Shown here one piece after another: positions 25,892 to 33,399 of a DNA stretch of 64,000 nt; positions within the stretch are counted from its first letter, which is position 1; every line of letters starts with the position of its first letter. This DNA comes from Sanguibacter antarcticus. GTDB taxonomy: Bacteria; Actinomycetota; Actinomycetes; Actinomycetales; Cellulomonadaceae. The stretch lies in contig NZ_PDJG01000001.1 of NCBI RefSeq assembly GCF_002564005.1, forward strand, positions 2,480,001-2,544,000, written 5' to 3'. The notes beneath the pieces are model-generated. The model worked only from the letters and a program-made list of their open reading frames with translations, was not told the DNA's origin and searched no databases. Made by a program: the position numbers and the translations under genes.

Positions 25892-27073
25892 TCAGCCGAA
25901 GGTGATCGACGTGTCGAGGAACTCGTTGGTGAAGAGGTCCGAGGGGACGATGTCTTCCTGGAGCTCGGTGCCGCTCTCCTCGAGGATCGGGCCGAAGAGG
26001 TCGATGACGCCCTGGATGCGGTCCTCGTCCATGCCGCCGAAGATGCCGGACGTGTCGGTCTGGATGACGCCGAGGTCGAGCATCTCGTCGTGGGAGAAGT
26101 CCGCGACGCCCTTGGAGTAGACCCAGCCCGTGTTGTACGTCTCCACGAGCTCGACGATGAGGTCGTTCGTGAAGTCGGGTGCGTCGAGGTAGTCGATCTG
26201 GGCCTGCTGGAGGATCGGGACGAGCTTGGTGAGGCAGGGGGCGAGCTCCTCGAGCTCACCCGTGCGGACGGTCAGCGGCTCGGGGTACACGGTGTAGCCG
26301 ACCTCGGAGACGAGCTGGTAGGTGATCGGCTTGCCCCACGCGGAGATCTCGTTCTCGTAGACGTACGGCTCGGCGGTCGCGAATCCCTGCTGGGCGATCG
26401 TCGGGTCGCCGACGAACCGGGACGGGTCGCCGTTGTAGCTCGCGTCGATCTGGTCGGCGGGGACGGTGCCGTTCCCGGAGAGCATGGACCCGAGGTTGCT
26501 GCCACCGCCGGAGACGACGATCGAGGCACCCTGCTCGGCGATCTCAGCGATCGTCGTGGCGCCCGGGTAGGACTCCGGGTCCCACATGATGACCTGCGGG
26601 CTCATGTTGAGCTGTGCGACGACGGCCGTCACCGGCTGGTCCATCGAGGAGGCGAGCCCGGCGTCCGTGGTGACCGCACCGAGCATGATGTCCGTGTCGA
26701 CGTACATCTGCGACGAGACCGACTGGTAGCTGATCGCGGCGCCGCCGGGACGGACCTCGATCTCGACGCCCGTGTCCACGCCTTGCGCGACGAGCGAGCC
26801 GGAGACGCGCTTCTTGTCGGCGTCGACCGTGTAGTCGGCTCCGACGAGGGAGTACATGCCGGAGTGCTCAGCCTCAGGCTCCCAGTCCTGCTGCATGACG
26901 ATGGTCGCGGGGCACACGTCGGACAGGTCGAGAGCGGATCCGCTCTCGGCGGTCTCGACGTCGAGCGATGCTGCTGCTACCTCGTCGTCGCCCGACGAGC
27001 ACGCCGTGAGGGCGAGCAGCGAGGTGAGCGTGAGCACGGAACCAGCGGTGAGGAGGGACTTGGAACGCTTCAT
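25892..27073 (-). CDS. ABC transporter substrate-binding lipoprotein, NMT1/THI5-like
   Basis: 393 residues. A lipoprotein signal with lipobox LTAC (Cys25) anchors it outside the membrane. The fold looks like the NMT1/SsuA/THI5 class used for nitrate, taurine, pyrimidines and riboflavin precursors: QDWEPEAEHSGMYSLVGADY and the conserved PGGAAISYQSVSSQMYVD segment. ATP-binding and permease genes follow the same pattern. No TPP riboswitch precedes this locus, so thiamine precursors are less likely. A hairpin between this gene and the permease gene may fix relative expression. Confidence 0.88.
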   Translation of the reverse strand: MKRSKSLLTAGSVLTLTSLLALTACSSGDDEVAAASLDVETAESGSALDLSDVCPATIVMQQDWEPEAEHSGMYSLVGADYTVDADKKRVSGSLVAQGVDTGVEIEVRPGGAAISYQSVSSQMYVDTDIMLGAVTTDAGLASSMDQPVTAVVAQLNMSPQVIMWDPESYPGATTIAEIAEQGASIVVSGGGSNLGSMLSGNGTVPADQIDASYNGDPSRFVGDPTIAQQGFATAEPYVYENEISAWGKPITYQLVSEVGYTVYPEPLTVRTGELEELAPCLTKLVPILQQAQIDYLDAPDFTNDLIVELVETYNTGWVYSKGVADFSHDEMLDLGVIQTDTSGIFGGMDEDRIQGVIDLFGPILEESGTELQEDIVPSDLFTNEFLDTSITFG

Positions 27074-27145
27074 GGTGCATCTCCTTGGGGCGGGGAGGGA
27101 GAGCTGACGGGGGTGGTTGTTCGTGCGGGGGTGTGGGAGGGAGAA

Positions 27146-27165
27146 CGTCTCGCGGTCGCGAGACG
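27146..27165. terminator. Hairpin between permease and substrate-binding genes
   Basis: Nine-base perfect arms CGTCTCGCG/CGCGAGACG with a two-base centre. Inside the operon, so more likely an attenuator or mRNA-stabilising hairpin than a full terminator. Confidence 0.4.
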
Positions 27166-27205
27166 CCGAAGGGGTGGGTTCTCGGGGGTGGCGGGTCCGC
27201 GCTGG

Positions 27206-28264
27206 TCAGCGGCGGACGCCGTACCAGCGGGCCATGACGGCCTTGTCGATCACGGTGAAGAACGCGAAGACGGCGACCCCGAAGAGGCTGGCGATGCCGA
27301 TGGCGGTGAGCAGGTTCTCCGACTCGACCCGCGCCCGGTAGACGTCGAGCAGGCTCCCGATGCCGGGGGCGCCCTGCCGGAAGAACATGTCGCCGACGAT
27401 CGCACCGATGACCGCGAGGCCGGCAGAGATCTTGAGCCCGGCGAAGATCGACGGGACGGCTGCGGGCATCTGCAGCTTCCAGAGCCGTTGGGCCCGGGTG
27501 GCCTTGTTGAGCGTGAAGAGGTCGTGCGCCGCAGCGTCGGCGGACTGCAGGCCGAACAGCGTGTTCGAGATCATCGGGAAGAGCGCGATGATCACGCAGA
27601 CGATGACCCGGGACGTGAACCCGAAGCCGAACCACAGACCGATGAGCGGCACGAGGGCGAGGACCGGGATCGTCTGCAGGACGACCGCGTACGGGTAGAG
27701 GAACTTCTCGACCCAGCCCGCCTGGCTCATGACGACGGCCTGCGTGATGCCGAGGACGACCGCGATCCCGAGACCGGTGAGCGCCACCTGAGCGGTGAGC
27801 GTGAGCGCGTCGAGCATCGGCTGGACCTTGCTCCAGTCGAGCACCGACTCGGTGAAGACCTGGTGCGGCGGCGGCAGGAGGAATCGGCGGCCTTCCGGCA
27901 GCACGACGTAGGAGACGAGGTACCAGAAGCCGATCGCCCCGGCCGCTGCGGCGACGAGCGGCCACACCGAGGAGACGATGCGGGCGAGCAGGCTCGGGCG
28001 CGTCGAGCCGGCAGGACGACGGAGGAGACGCAGCGCACGGGGACGCAGCGCGCTCGTGCGCTGCACCCAGGACGAGGTGGTGTCAGCAGCGGTGGCGTCA
28101 GAGGTCGTGGTCTCTGAGGTGGTGGTCTCTGAGACTGTCGCCTCCGCTGCGGGAGCCTCAGGTGCGCCAGCCTCGGACGTCGTGCCCTCAGGTGCGACGC
28201 CCTCGGCCTCTGGGGCCGTCGAGGACGCGTCGCGCAGGGTGGGGGTGGTGGTCGGGGTGCTCAT
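27206..28264 (-). CDS. ABC transporter permease (SsuC/TauC-like)
   Basis: 352 residues. The first 90 residues are an unusual low-complexity Ser/Thr/Glu/Ala stretch predicted to be disordered, then six or so transmembrane helices and the EAA-type loop ADAAAHDLFTLNKATRAQRLWKLQMPAAVPSIFAGL, which contacts the ATPase. The start overlaps the ATPase stop by four bases (ATGA). It forms the channel for the substrate delivered by the neighbouring lipoprotein. The long acidic tail is not usual for this family. Confidence 0.88.
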   Translation of the reverse strand: MSTPTTTPTLRDASSTAPEAEGVAPEGTTSEAGAPEAPAAEATVSETTTSETTTSDATAADTTSSWVQRTSALRPRALRLLRRPAGSTRPSLLARIVSSVWPLVAAAAGAIGFWYLVSYVVLPEGRRFLLPPPHQVFTESVLDWSKVQPMLDALTLTAQVALTGLGIAVVLGITQAVVMSQAGWVEKFLYPYAVVLQTIPVLALVPLIGLWFGFGFTSRVIVCVIIALFPMISNTLFGLQSADAAAHDLFTLNKATRAQRLWKLQMPAAVPSIFAGLKISAGLAVIGAIVGDMFFRQGAPGIGSLLDVYRARVESENLLTAIGIASLFGVAVFAFFTVIDKAVMARWYGVRR

Positions 28265-29043
28265 CGGTGGTCTCCTTCCAGGGCTGCTGAGACCGTGCCG
28301 GCCAGCTCGGCGAAAGCAGGGTCGAACCGCAGCTCGGGGGGTCGGGGGTAGGAGAACGGGACGCGGACGTCGGCGACGACCGTTCCCGGTCGCCCGCTCA
28401 TGACGATGACGCGGTTGCTCAGATAGACGGCCTCAGAGACCGAGTGGGTGATGAACAGACCAGCGAACTGCTTGAGCGCGAACAGCCGCTGCAGCTCCGT
28501 CTGCATGTTGAGCCGCGTGATCTCGTCGAGCGCACCGAACGGCTCGTCGAAGAGAAAGAGGTCCGGCTCGGCGACGAGCGCCCGGGCGAGAGAGACGCGC
28601 ATGCGCATGCCGCCGGAGAGCTGACGCGGGTACTGCTTCTCGAACCCGTCCAGCCCGACGAGCGACAACGCCTCCTGGGCTGCCTTGCGCCGGTCGATCT
28701 TCGACTTGCTGCGCAGCTCGCCGATGAGCTCGACGTTCTTCTGCGCGGTCCGCCACTGCAGGAGCGTCGGGTCCTGGAAGACATAGCTCGTGGAGTCGGT
28801 GTTCACCTCGACGAGGCCGGTCGTCGCCGCGTCGAGACCGGAGGCGAGCCGCAGGAGCGTGGACTTCCCGCACCCGGACGGCCCGACGACGGACACGAAG
28901 TCACCGGCGGCGACGGTGAGACTGACGCCGGTCAGTGCGACGGTCCCGGTCGGGAACGTCTTGGACACGTCCTCCATGACGAGGGTGCGAGTCTTCGAGA
29001 TGTGCTGGATCCGCGCGGGTGCGGGAGCTTCGACGGTTGCCAT
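28261..29043 (-). CDS. ABC transporter ATP-binding protein (SsuB/TauB-like)
   Basis: 260 residues. Walker A GPSGCGKST, Q-loop YVFQDPTLLQWRTAQKN, signature LSGGMRMRVSLARAL, Walker B DLFLFDEPFGALD and the H-loop FITHS. Subfamily of nitrate/sulfonate/pyrimidine importers. ATG 29043 with GAGG eight bases upstream was preferred to GTG 29052, which overlaps the previous stop. It powers the importer made with the two following genes. Confidence 0.93.
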   Translation of the reverse strand: MATVEAPAPARIQHISKTRTLVMEDVSKTFPTGTVALTGVSLTVAAGDFVSVVGPSGCGKSTLLRLASGLDAATTGLVEVNTDSTSYVFQDPTLLQWRTAQKNVELIGELRSKSKIDRRKAAQEALSLVGLDGFEKQYPRQLSGGMRMRVSLARALVAEPDLFLFDEPFGALDEITRLNMQTELQRLFALKQFAGLFITHSVSEAVYLSNRVIVMSGRPGTVVADVRVPFSYPRPPELRFDPAFAELAGTVSAALEGDHR

Positions 29044-29048
29044 GGTGG

Positions 29049-30599
29049 TCACCTCACGGGTTGGAGTGCGGGGAGGGTGCGGATCGGTGCAGCCGAGGCA
29101 GGACCGGCGGCATCCTGGCTGGCGGAACCGGACAGGTCGAGGGAACGGTGGGTGCGGGTGTCGGACAGGACGCGGCCCTGGTGGACGACGATGCGAGCGT
29201 CGACAGCACCAGCGAGGACGTCGCCGAGGTCGACGTCAGGGACGAGCACGAGATCGGACGCGTCCCCGACCGCCGTGCCCACGGGCGCGAGGCCCATGAC
29301 GGTCCGGGGACCGCTCGTCACTGCAGCGAGCGCCTCGACCGGGGTGAGGTGTCCGGCGGTCATGAGGAGCGACGTCGTCTCGAAGGGGTCTGCTCGGCCG
29401 ACGGGGTTGAAGGGGTCACGGAGGTTGTCCGCACCGGCGGCGAGCGGGATGCCGGCGTCGAGGATCGCTCGGACGGCGGTGAGCCCACGGGGCGCGAGGT
29501 GCGTCGCGTCCCAGGCCTGGAGGTAGAGGTTGGTGATCGGCAGGGTGACGATGCCGAGGCCGGCGCGGGCGACGACGTCGAGCACCGGCCGCAGACGCTC
29601 GGGAGGGAGCGAGCCGAGACGGACGCAGTGGCTCGCGGTGACCCGCTGCTGGAGCCCGCGCGCCATGACCTGGTGAGCGAGGTCGAGGATGTCGAGCTCG
29701 TCCGCAGCGACCTGCTCGTCCGTGTGGAGGTCGACCGGCAGCCCGGTGCGCTCCGCGAGGTCGAGCATGCGGGTGGTCTCGCGGTGCGGGTCCGGGGAGA
29801 TGTGCGGGCAGCCGCCGATGACGTCGAGGCCGAGCCCAATCGCCTCGTCGATCACCGTGTCGGGTGTGTGGAACCCGGCGAGACCGACGATCTGGACGGT
29901 GAGCACGCCCTCGAGCGCACGCTGCACCTTCTTCAGCGCGACGAAGCCGCGCAGCGGGTCCCCCGAGAGCGGGAAGTCGACGTGCGTGCGGATGCTCGTG
30001 ATCCCGTTCGCGACGTACCGCTCGATCGCCCGGGTGGCACGGGCACGGATGTCGGCTTCGTCGATCGTGGTGAGCAGGCGCTGCCACTGCGCGATCGCTG
30101 CAGGCAGGTCGTTCTGCTCGGTGCCGGAGAAGTAGTCGATGCGCTCGCCGCTCAACGCCTTGTCGAGGTGCGCGTGCGGCTCCGAAGCAGCAGGCACGAC
30201 CCGCCACCCACGGGCGTCGACGACGTCACCGCCGGCTGCTGCGGATGCTGCGGCTGCGGCTGCGGCTGCACCTCCCGCAGATCCGTCCGCCGAGCTCGGG
30301 CATTCGTCTCGAGATCGGGCGCTCGTCGGCCCGAGGTCGGGACGGATGCCCGAGTTCGACGACCCGGATGCGGACGCGGACGCGGATGCGGATGCGGACG
30401 CTCGCTGGAGGGCTTTCCTGTCGGGGCCTGCGTCCGACCGGGCGACGGACGTGATCTGTCCGCCCGCGAGCGTGAGGTTCGCGAGCGTGCCGTCTAGCAG
30501 GCGGACACCCCGGACCTCTGAGACGGTTCGGCCTGCCATCGACGGCGAGCCGTCCGGCGCTCCGAGGCCCACGACGGTCCTGCTGCCCTGGCGGGTCAT
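29049..30599 (-). CDS. CodA/AtzC-like amidohydrolase interrupted in frame by a 66-nt palindrome
   Basis: 516 residues. Metal-dependent hydrolase: SEPHAHLDKALSG (HxH plus the LDK typical of cytosine deaminase/AtzC), RTHVDFPLSGD, VDLHTDEQ, ASHCVRLG and AAGADNLRDPFNP (catalytic Asp). It likely deaminates a heterocycle or removes an amine. Between the N-terminal strand and the metal site lies a low-complexity stretch absent from ordinary relatives: an Ala/Ser repeat, then 22 residues encoded by the palindrome at 30292-30357 (NSGIRPDLGPTSARSRDECP), then polyalanine. The start overlaps the MBL gene stop by four bases. Confidence 0.85.
   Translation of the reverse strand: MTRQGSRTVVGLGAPDGSPSMAGRTVSEVRGVRLLDGTLANLTLAGGQITSVARSDAGPDRKALQRASASASASASASGSSNSGIRPDLGPTSARSRDECPSSADGSAGGAAAAAAAASAAAGGDVVDARGWRVVPAASEPHAHLDKALSGERIDYFSGTEQNDLPAAIAQWQRLLTTIDEADIRARATRAIERYVANGITSIRTHVDFPLSGDPLRGFVALKKVQRALEGVLTVQIVGLAGFHTPDTVIDEAIGLGLDVIGGCPHISPDPHRETTRMLDLAERTGLPVDLHTDEQVAADELDILDLAHQVMARGLQQRVTASHCVRLGSLPPERLRPVLDVVARAGLGIVTLPITNLYLQAWDATHLAPRGLTAVRAILDAGIPLAAGADNLRDPFNPVGRADPFETTSLLMTAGHLTPVEALAAVTSGPRTVMGLAPVGTAVGDASDLVLVPDVDLGDVLAGAVDARIVVHQGRVLSDTRTHRSLDLSGSASQDAAGPASAAPIRTLPALQPVR
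30292..30357. repeat. 66-nt palindromic element, copy 4, inside a coding sequence
   Basis: Arms of 29 nt (30292-30320 and 30329-30357) pair at all but two positions if G-T pairs are allowed, around an 8-nt loop. It opens GAGCTCGGGCATTCGTCTC. Length is a multiple of three and no stop is made in the amidohydrolase frame. Immediately followed by a GCGGAY repeat. Confidence 0.9.
30366..30401. repeat. Hexanucleotide repeat GGAYGC, six units, coding
   Basis: Encodes an Ala-Ser dipeptide run in the amidohydrolase on the minus strand. It directly abuts the tail of palindrome copy 4. Confidence 0.85.
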
Positions 30600-31744
30600 G
30601 AGGTCTCCTCCTCGTCGGTGCTCGCTCCCGGCACGACGGCCGACAACGCAGGTGCGGGTGCTGCCGGTGCCGGTGTTGGTGTTGGTGTTGGTGTTGGTGT
30701 TGGCGTTGGTGTTGGTGTTGGTGTTGGTGTTGGTGTTGGTGTTGGCGATGGCGCAGGTACCGATGTTGGTGCCGGTGCAGGTGCCGGCAGGAGGAGCGTG
30801 ACCCCGCCGACGTCGTGCCGGGTGACGGCGTTGCCGAGCATGTCTCGGCCAGGGACGCCGTGGGAGTGGCCGCCGTGAACGAGCGCCGCGGCGCGCGCGA
30901 CGGCCTCGACGTACGCGGGCGACCGCTCGGAGACGAGGTTGTGGGCGGTGAGGACCCGGCGCAACGACGGGGTGCGAGCGAGGTGTGCGGCGGACCGGGC
31001 GAAGGCGGCGAGGTCGGCTCCGTCGTTGTGGAGCCAGAATCCGGCGGCGATGATCGTGTCGCCGGCGAGCAGGATGCCGGTGGCGTCCTCGACGAGGCTG
31101 ATGGAGTCGGGGCTGTGCCCGGGCGTGTGGACCACGCGCAGGGTCCGCTTGCCGAGGTCGATCGTGTCGCCGTCGGCGAGGGTGAACGTCGGCGCCACGG
31201 CGGGGACTGTCCAGCCCGTCGTGTCGGGCATCGGACGCATCTGGCCGAGGCCTGCGAGCGCGTAGAAGCTCTGCGCGTCGAGGGCGGCGTAGGTCTCGTA
31301 CTGGGCGTGGACGTCGTGCATCGCGGCGGCGTAGGCCGTGAGGAAGGCGGGGTCGGCGGCGCCGTGCTTGGGGGTGCAGCCGTCGGCGAGCGGCTCGACC
31401 GCGCTGACGTGGGCGCCGATCCCGATGAGCCCGATCTCGTCGGCGTGCGCGACGAGGTCGGCGTTGCCGCCGCGGTGGTCGACGTGGTCGTGGGAGTTGA
31501 CCACGACGAGCGGCAGGTCGGTGAGCGAGCGGATGACCTCGGAGATGGAGGAGATGCCGAGGCCGGTGTCGAAGAGCAGCGCGCGGTCGGTCCCGAGCAC
31601 GAGGAACGTGTTGACGTGGCCGGGCTCGGCGATGAGGACGATGCCGTCACCGATGTCTTCGACGTGGAACCACTCGTCGGCGTCGGCGCAGGACTGCGGC
31701 GCCTGGGGAGCGGGCCCGGGACGGGCTGCGGTCGTGGTGGTCAT
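30596..31744 (-). CDS. Metallo-beta-lactamase-fold hydrolase with a Thr-Pro repeat tail
   Basis: 382 residues. The MBL core shows VVVNSHDHVDHRGG (HxHxDH), TPGHSPDSIS, and LLAGDTII, the full set of zinc ligands. The last 60 residues are a low-complexity tail of alternating Thr-Pro units coded by a hexanucleotide repeat, probably disordered. First gene of the seven-gene minus-strand operon; its promoter region holds a palindrome nearly identical to that at 12532. In the pathway it may cleave an ester, lactone, amide or thioester; not resolved. ATG 31744 follows the weak GGAAGAGAGC. Confidence 0.85.
   Translation of the reverse strand: MTTTTAARPGPAPQAPQSCADADEWFHVEDIGDGIVLIAEPGHVNTFLVLGTDRALLFDTGLGISSISEVIRSLTDLPLVVVNSHDHVDHRGGNADLVAHADEIGLIGIGAHVSAVEPLADGCTPKHGAADPAFLTAYAAAMHDVHAQYETYAALDAQSFYALAGLGQMRPMPDTTGWTVPAVAPTFTLADGDTIDLGKRTLRVVHTPGHSPDSISLVEDATGILLAGDTIIAAGFWLHNDGADLAAFARSAAHLARTPSLRRVLTAHNLVSERSPAYVEAVARAAALVHGGHSHGVPGRDMLGNAVTRHDVGGVTLLLPAPAPAPTSVPAPSPTPTPTPTPTPTPTPTPTPTPTPTPAPAAPAPALSAVVPGASTDEEETS
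30672..30745. repeat. Hexanucleotide GGTGTT microsatellite, about 12 units, coding
   Basis: A near-perfect tract inside the 3' end of the MBL gene, read on the minus strand as Thr-Pro dipeptides. Unit length of six keeps the frame whatever the copy number, so slippage would change tail length without inactivating the gene. Confidence 0.9.
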
Positions 31745-31788
31745 CGCCGTCGCTCTCTTCCGGTAGCTCCTCGGCAGTGCCAGGAGAA

Positions 31789-31807
31789 ATGTTGATAGGA
31801 CTAACAT
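31789..31807. promoter_or_regulatory. 19-bp imperfect palindrome, probable operator
   Basis: ATGTTGATAGGACTAACAT, arms matching at six of eight positions, 45 bases before the MBL start and 62 before the XRE-cupin start. Matches the perfect palindrome at 12532-12550 at 15 of 19 positions. Confidence 0.65.
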
Positions 31808-31868
31808 CGAGAACGTTAGGTAGTCACTGTTTCCTGCACGTAACCACGAGACACCGGATGTGTGACCA

Positions 31869-32597
31869 GTGGACACAAGCCAGAAAGGCCGCAAGATCTC
31901 AACCTTTTCCGCCCCTCCAGCCCCCTCGGAGAACGACTCGAGGCTCGCCGCGCACCAAGCGTCGACGGCGGACCCTGACCTCTTGCTCGGTGGTGTCATC
32001 CGCGCCCGGCGTCACCTCCTCGGCAAGACGCTCGTCGAGGTCGCGACCGCTGGAGGGCTCTCGCACTCGTTCCTCAGCCAGCTCGAGCGCGGGCACGCAC
32101 GCCCGTCGATGCGGTCCCTGTTCCTCATCGCCCAGGCACTCGAGACGACCCAGCAGGCGCTCCTCGCTGCAGCAGCCCCCGACCTGTCGCCGACGAACGG
32201 TTCCGGGGACCCGAACATCCGTCTCGACCGTGGCGGCGGGTCCTCGATCCCGGTCCAGACCGGGTCAGCGCGCCTCATCAGCCACGTCGAGGGCGGGGCC
32301 GACGTCACCGAGTTCCTCGATCTCCCGACCGAGTTCGAGGACGCGTTCTCCCACACGCGCTACGAGCTCGTCTACGTCGTGTCCGGGCACATAGAGATCG
32401 AGCTCACCCCGCCCGGCTCCGACACGCCCGAGATCCATACGCTCGGCCCGCTGGAGAGCATCGGCTATCCCGGGGCGACCGCCCACCGCCATCGTCGCGT
32501 CGGCGAGGCCCGCTGCGTCTTCCTCGTCGTCCACTCCGGGCCCGACGTGCTGGAGAGCCCGCCCGTGCCCGCTCCCGCGCCCCCGCACGACCACTGA
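31869..32597 (+). CDS. XRE-cupin transcriptional regulator
   Basis: 242 residues. An N-terminal helix-turn-helix (about residues 40-95: RHLLGKTLVEVATAGGLSHSFLSQLERGHARPSMRSLFLIAQAL) is followed by a C-terminal cupin sensor (RYELVYVVSGHIEIEL, PLESIGYPGATAHRHRR). This class reads small catabolites and represses or activates the adjacent pathway. It is divergent from the MBL operon, across the palindrome at 31789, and is the best candidate for binding it. Starts at GTG 31869; the ribosome site is poor. First gene of the plus-strand operon. Confidence 0.85.
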   Translation: MDTSQKGRKISTFSAPPAPSENDSRLAAHQASTADPDLLLGGVIRARRHLLGKTLVEVATAGGLSHSFLSQLERGHARPSMRSLFLIAQALETTQQALLAAAAPDLSPTNGSGDPNIRLDRGGGSSIPVQTGSARLISHVEGGADVTEFLDLPTEFEDAFSHTRYELVYVVSGHIEIELTPPGSDTPEIHTLGPLESIGYPGATAHRHRRVGEARCVFLVVHSGPDVLESPPVPAPAPPHDH

Positions 32598-32646
32598 CCG
32601 ACCACCGAAGAACCACTGAAGAACCACCGACCGAAGGAGCCGCACC

Positions 32647-33303
32647 ATGACGATCGAGAACCCGCTCGACACCCTCGCCGCCTGGGCCGACGAGGCGGAG
32701 TCCGCCGGGCTCGCGAGCCCCCGCACCCTCACCTTCGCGACCGTCGGTGCAGACGGTGCACCGCACGCCCGCATCGTCTTGAGCACCGTCATCGACTCCC
32801 AGCACGTGCGTTTCCACAGCTCACGACCGACGGCCAAGACCCGCGACATCGCGGAGAACCCGCGGGCGAGCGCCGTGTTCTACTGGCCCGACCTCTCCCG
32901 GCAGGTGATCCTCCACGGCACCGCGACCGAGCTCGACGAGGCGACGTCGCGCGTGGCCTACCCGACGCGCCCGCGTCAGCTCCAGCTCGTCGCGTGGGCC
33001 TACGACGACGTGCTCACCGAGGTCGGCGTGCTCGGAGCGCAGGCGACGCCCCCTGAGGAGACGACCTCGCGCACGGTGGCCTCCGACGTACCGACGTCCA
33101 CCGAGCGCATCGCCGCGAGCGTCGCCCACCACGGCGCGCAGGACCCGGCGACGCTCCCCATGCCGGGCTCGTGGACGACGATCGCGTTCGTCCCCGACCG
33201 CGTCGACCTGTGGCAGGGCGTCGGCCCCGAGGTCGCCGCCCACAAGGCCCGCTACGACAAGGGCGCGGACGGGACGTGGCAGCGGTCCGAGATCCTGCCC
33301 TGA
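32647..33303 (+). CDS. Pyridoxamine 5'-phosphate oxidase-like flavoprotein
   Basis: 218 residues, split-barrel FMN fold in the PNPOx family: PRTLTFATVGADGAPHARIVL, RFHSSRPTAKTRDIAENPRASAVFYW and the C-terminal FVPDRVDLWQGVG. Length and core are like PdxH, but the PLP-biosynthesis role is unlikely inside a catabolic operon. It may use flavin to oxidise or reduce an intermediate. AAGGAG lies seven bases before the ATG. Confidence 0.8.
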   Translation: MTIENPLDTLAAWADEAESAGLASPRTLTFATVGADGAPHARIVLSTVIDSQHVRFHSSRPTAKTRDIAENPRASAVFYWPDLSRQVILHGTATELDEATSRVAYPTRPRQLQLVAWAYDDVLTEVGVLGAQATPPEETTSRTVASDVPTSTERIAASVAHHGAQDPATLPMPGSWTTIAFVPDRVDLWQGVGPEVAAHKARYDKGADGTWQRSEILP

Positions 33304-33399
33304 CGGACGCCGCACCGAAAGCCACCGGAAACATCGTCCGCATACCGTGCGGGCACACCGCCACTCCCCCTGGACCCACACCCCCTGAGCGAGGACCCG

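Noticed and set aside
25892..27073. Thiamine-precursor (HMP) binding protein ThiY
   Set aside because: The family is compatible, but no TPP riboswitch precedes the operon and neighbours are catabolic, whereas the true thiamine importer with riboswitch is at 37984-42068.
24401..28117. A 1238-codon open frame on the plus strand
   Set aside because: Antisense to the oxidase, binding-protein and permease genes; composition is dominated by Arg/Asp/Glu/Val as expected from the complement of real GC-rich genes.
32647..33303. pdxH of vitamin B6 synthesis
   Set aside because: Only the family fold is clear. The operon context is catabolic and no other B6 gene is nearby, so the specific assignment is not supported.
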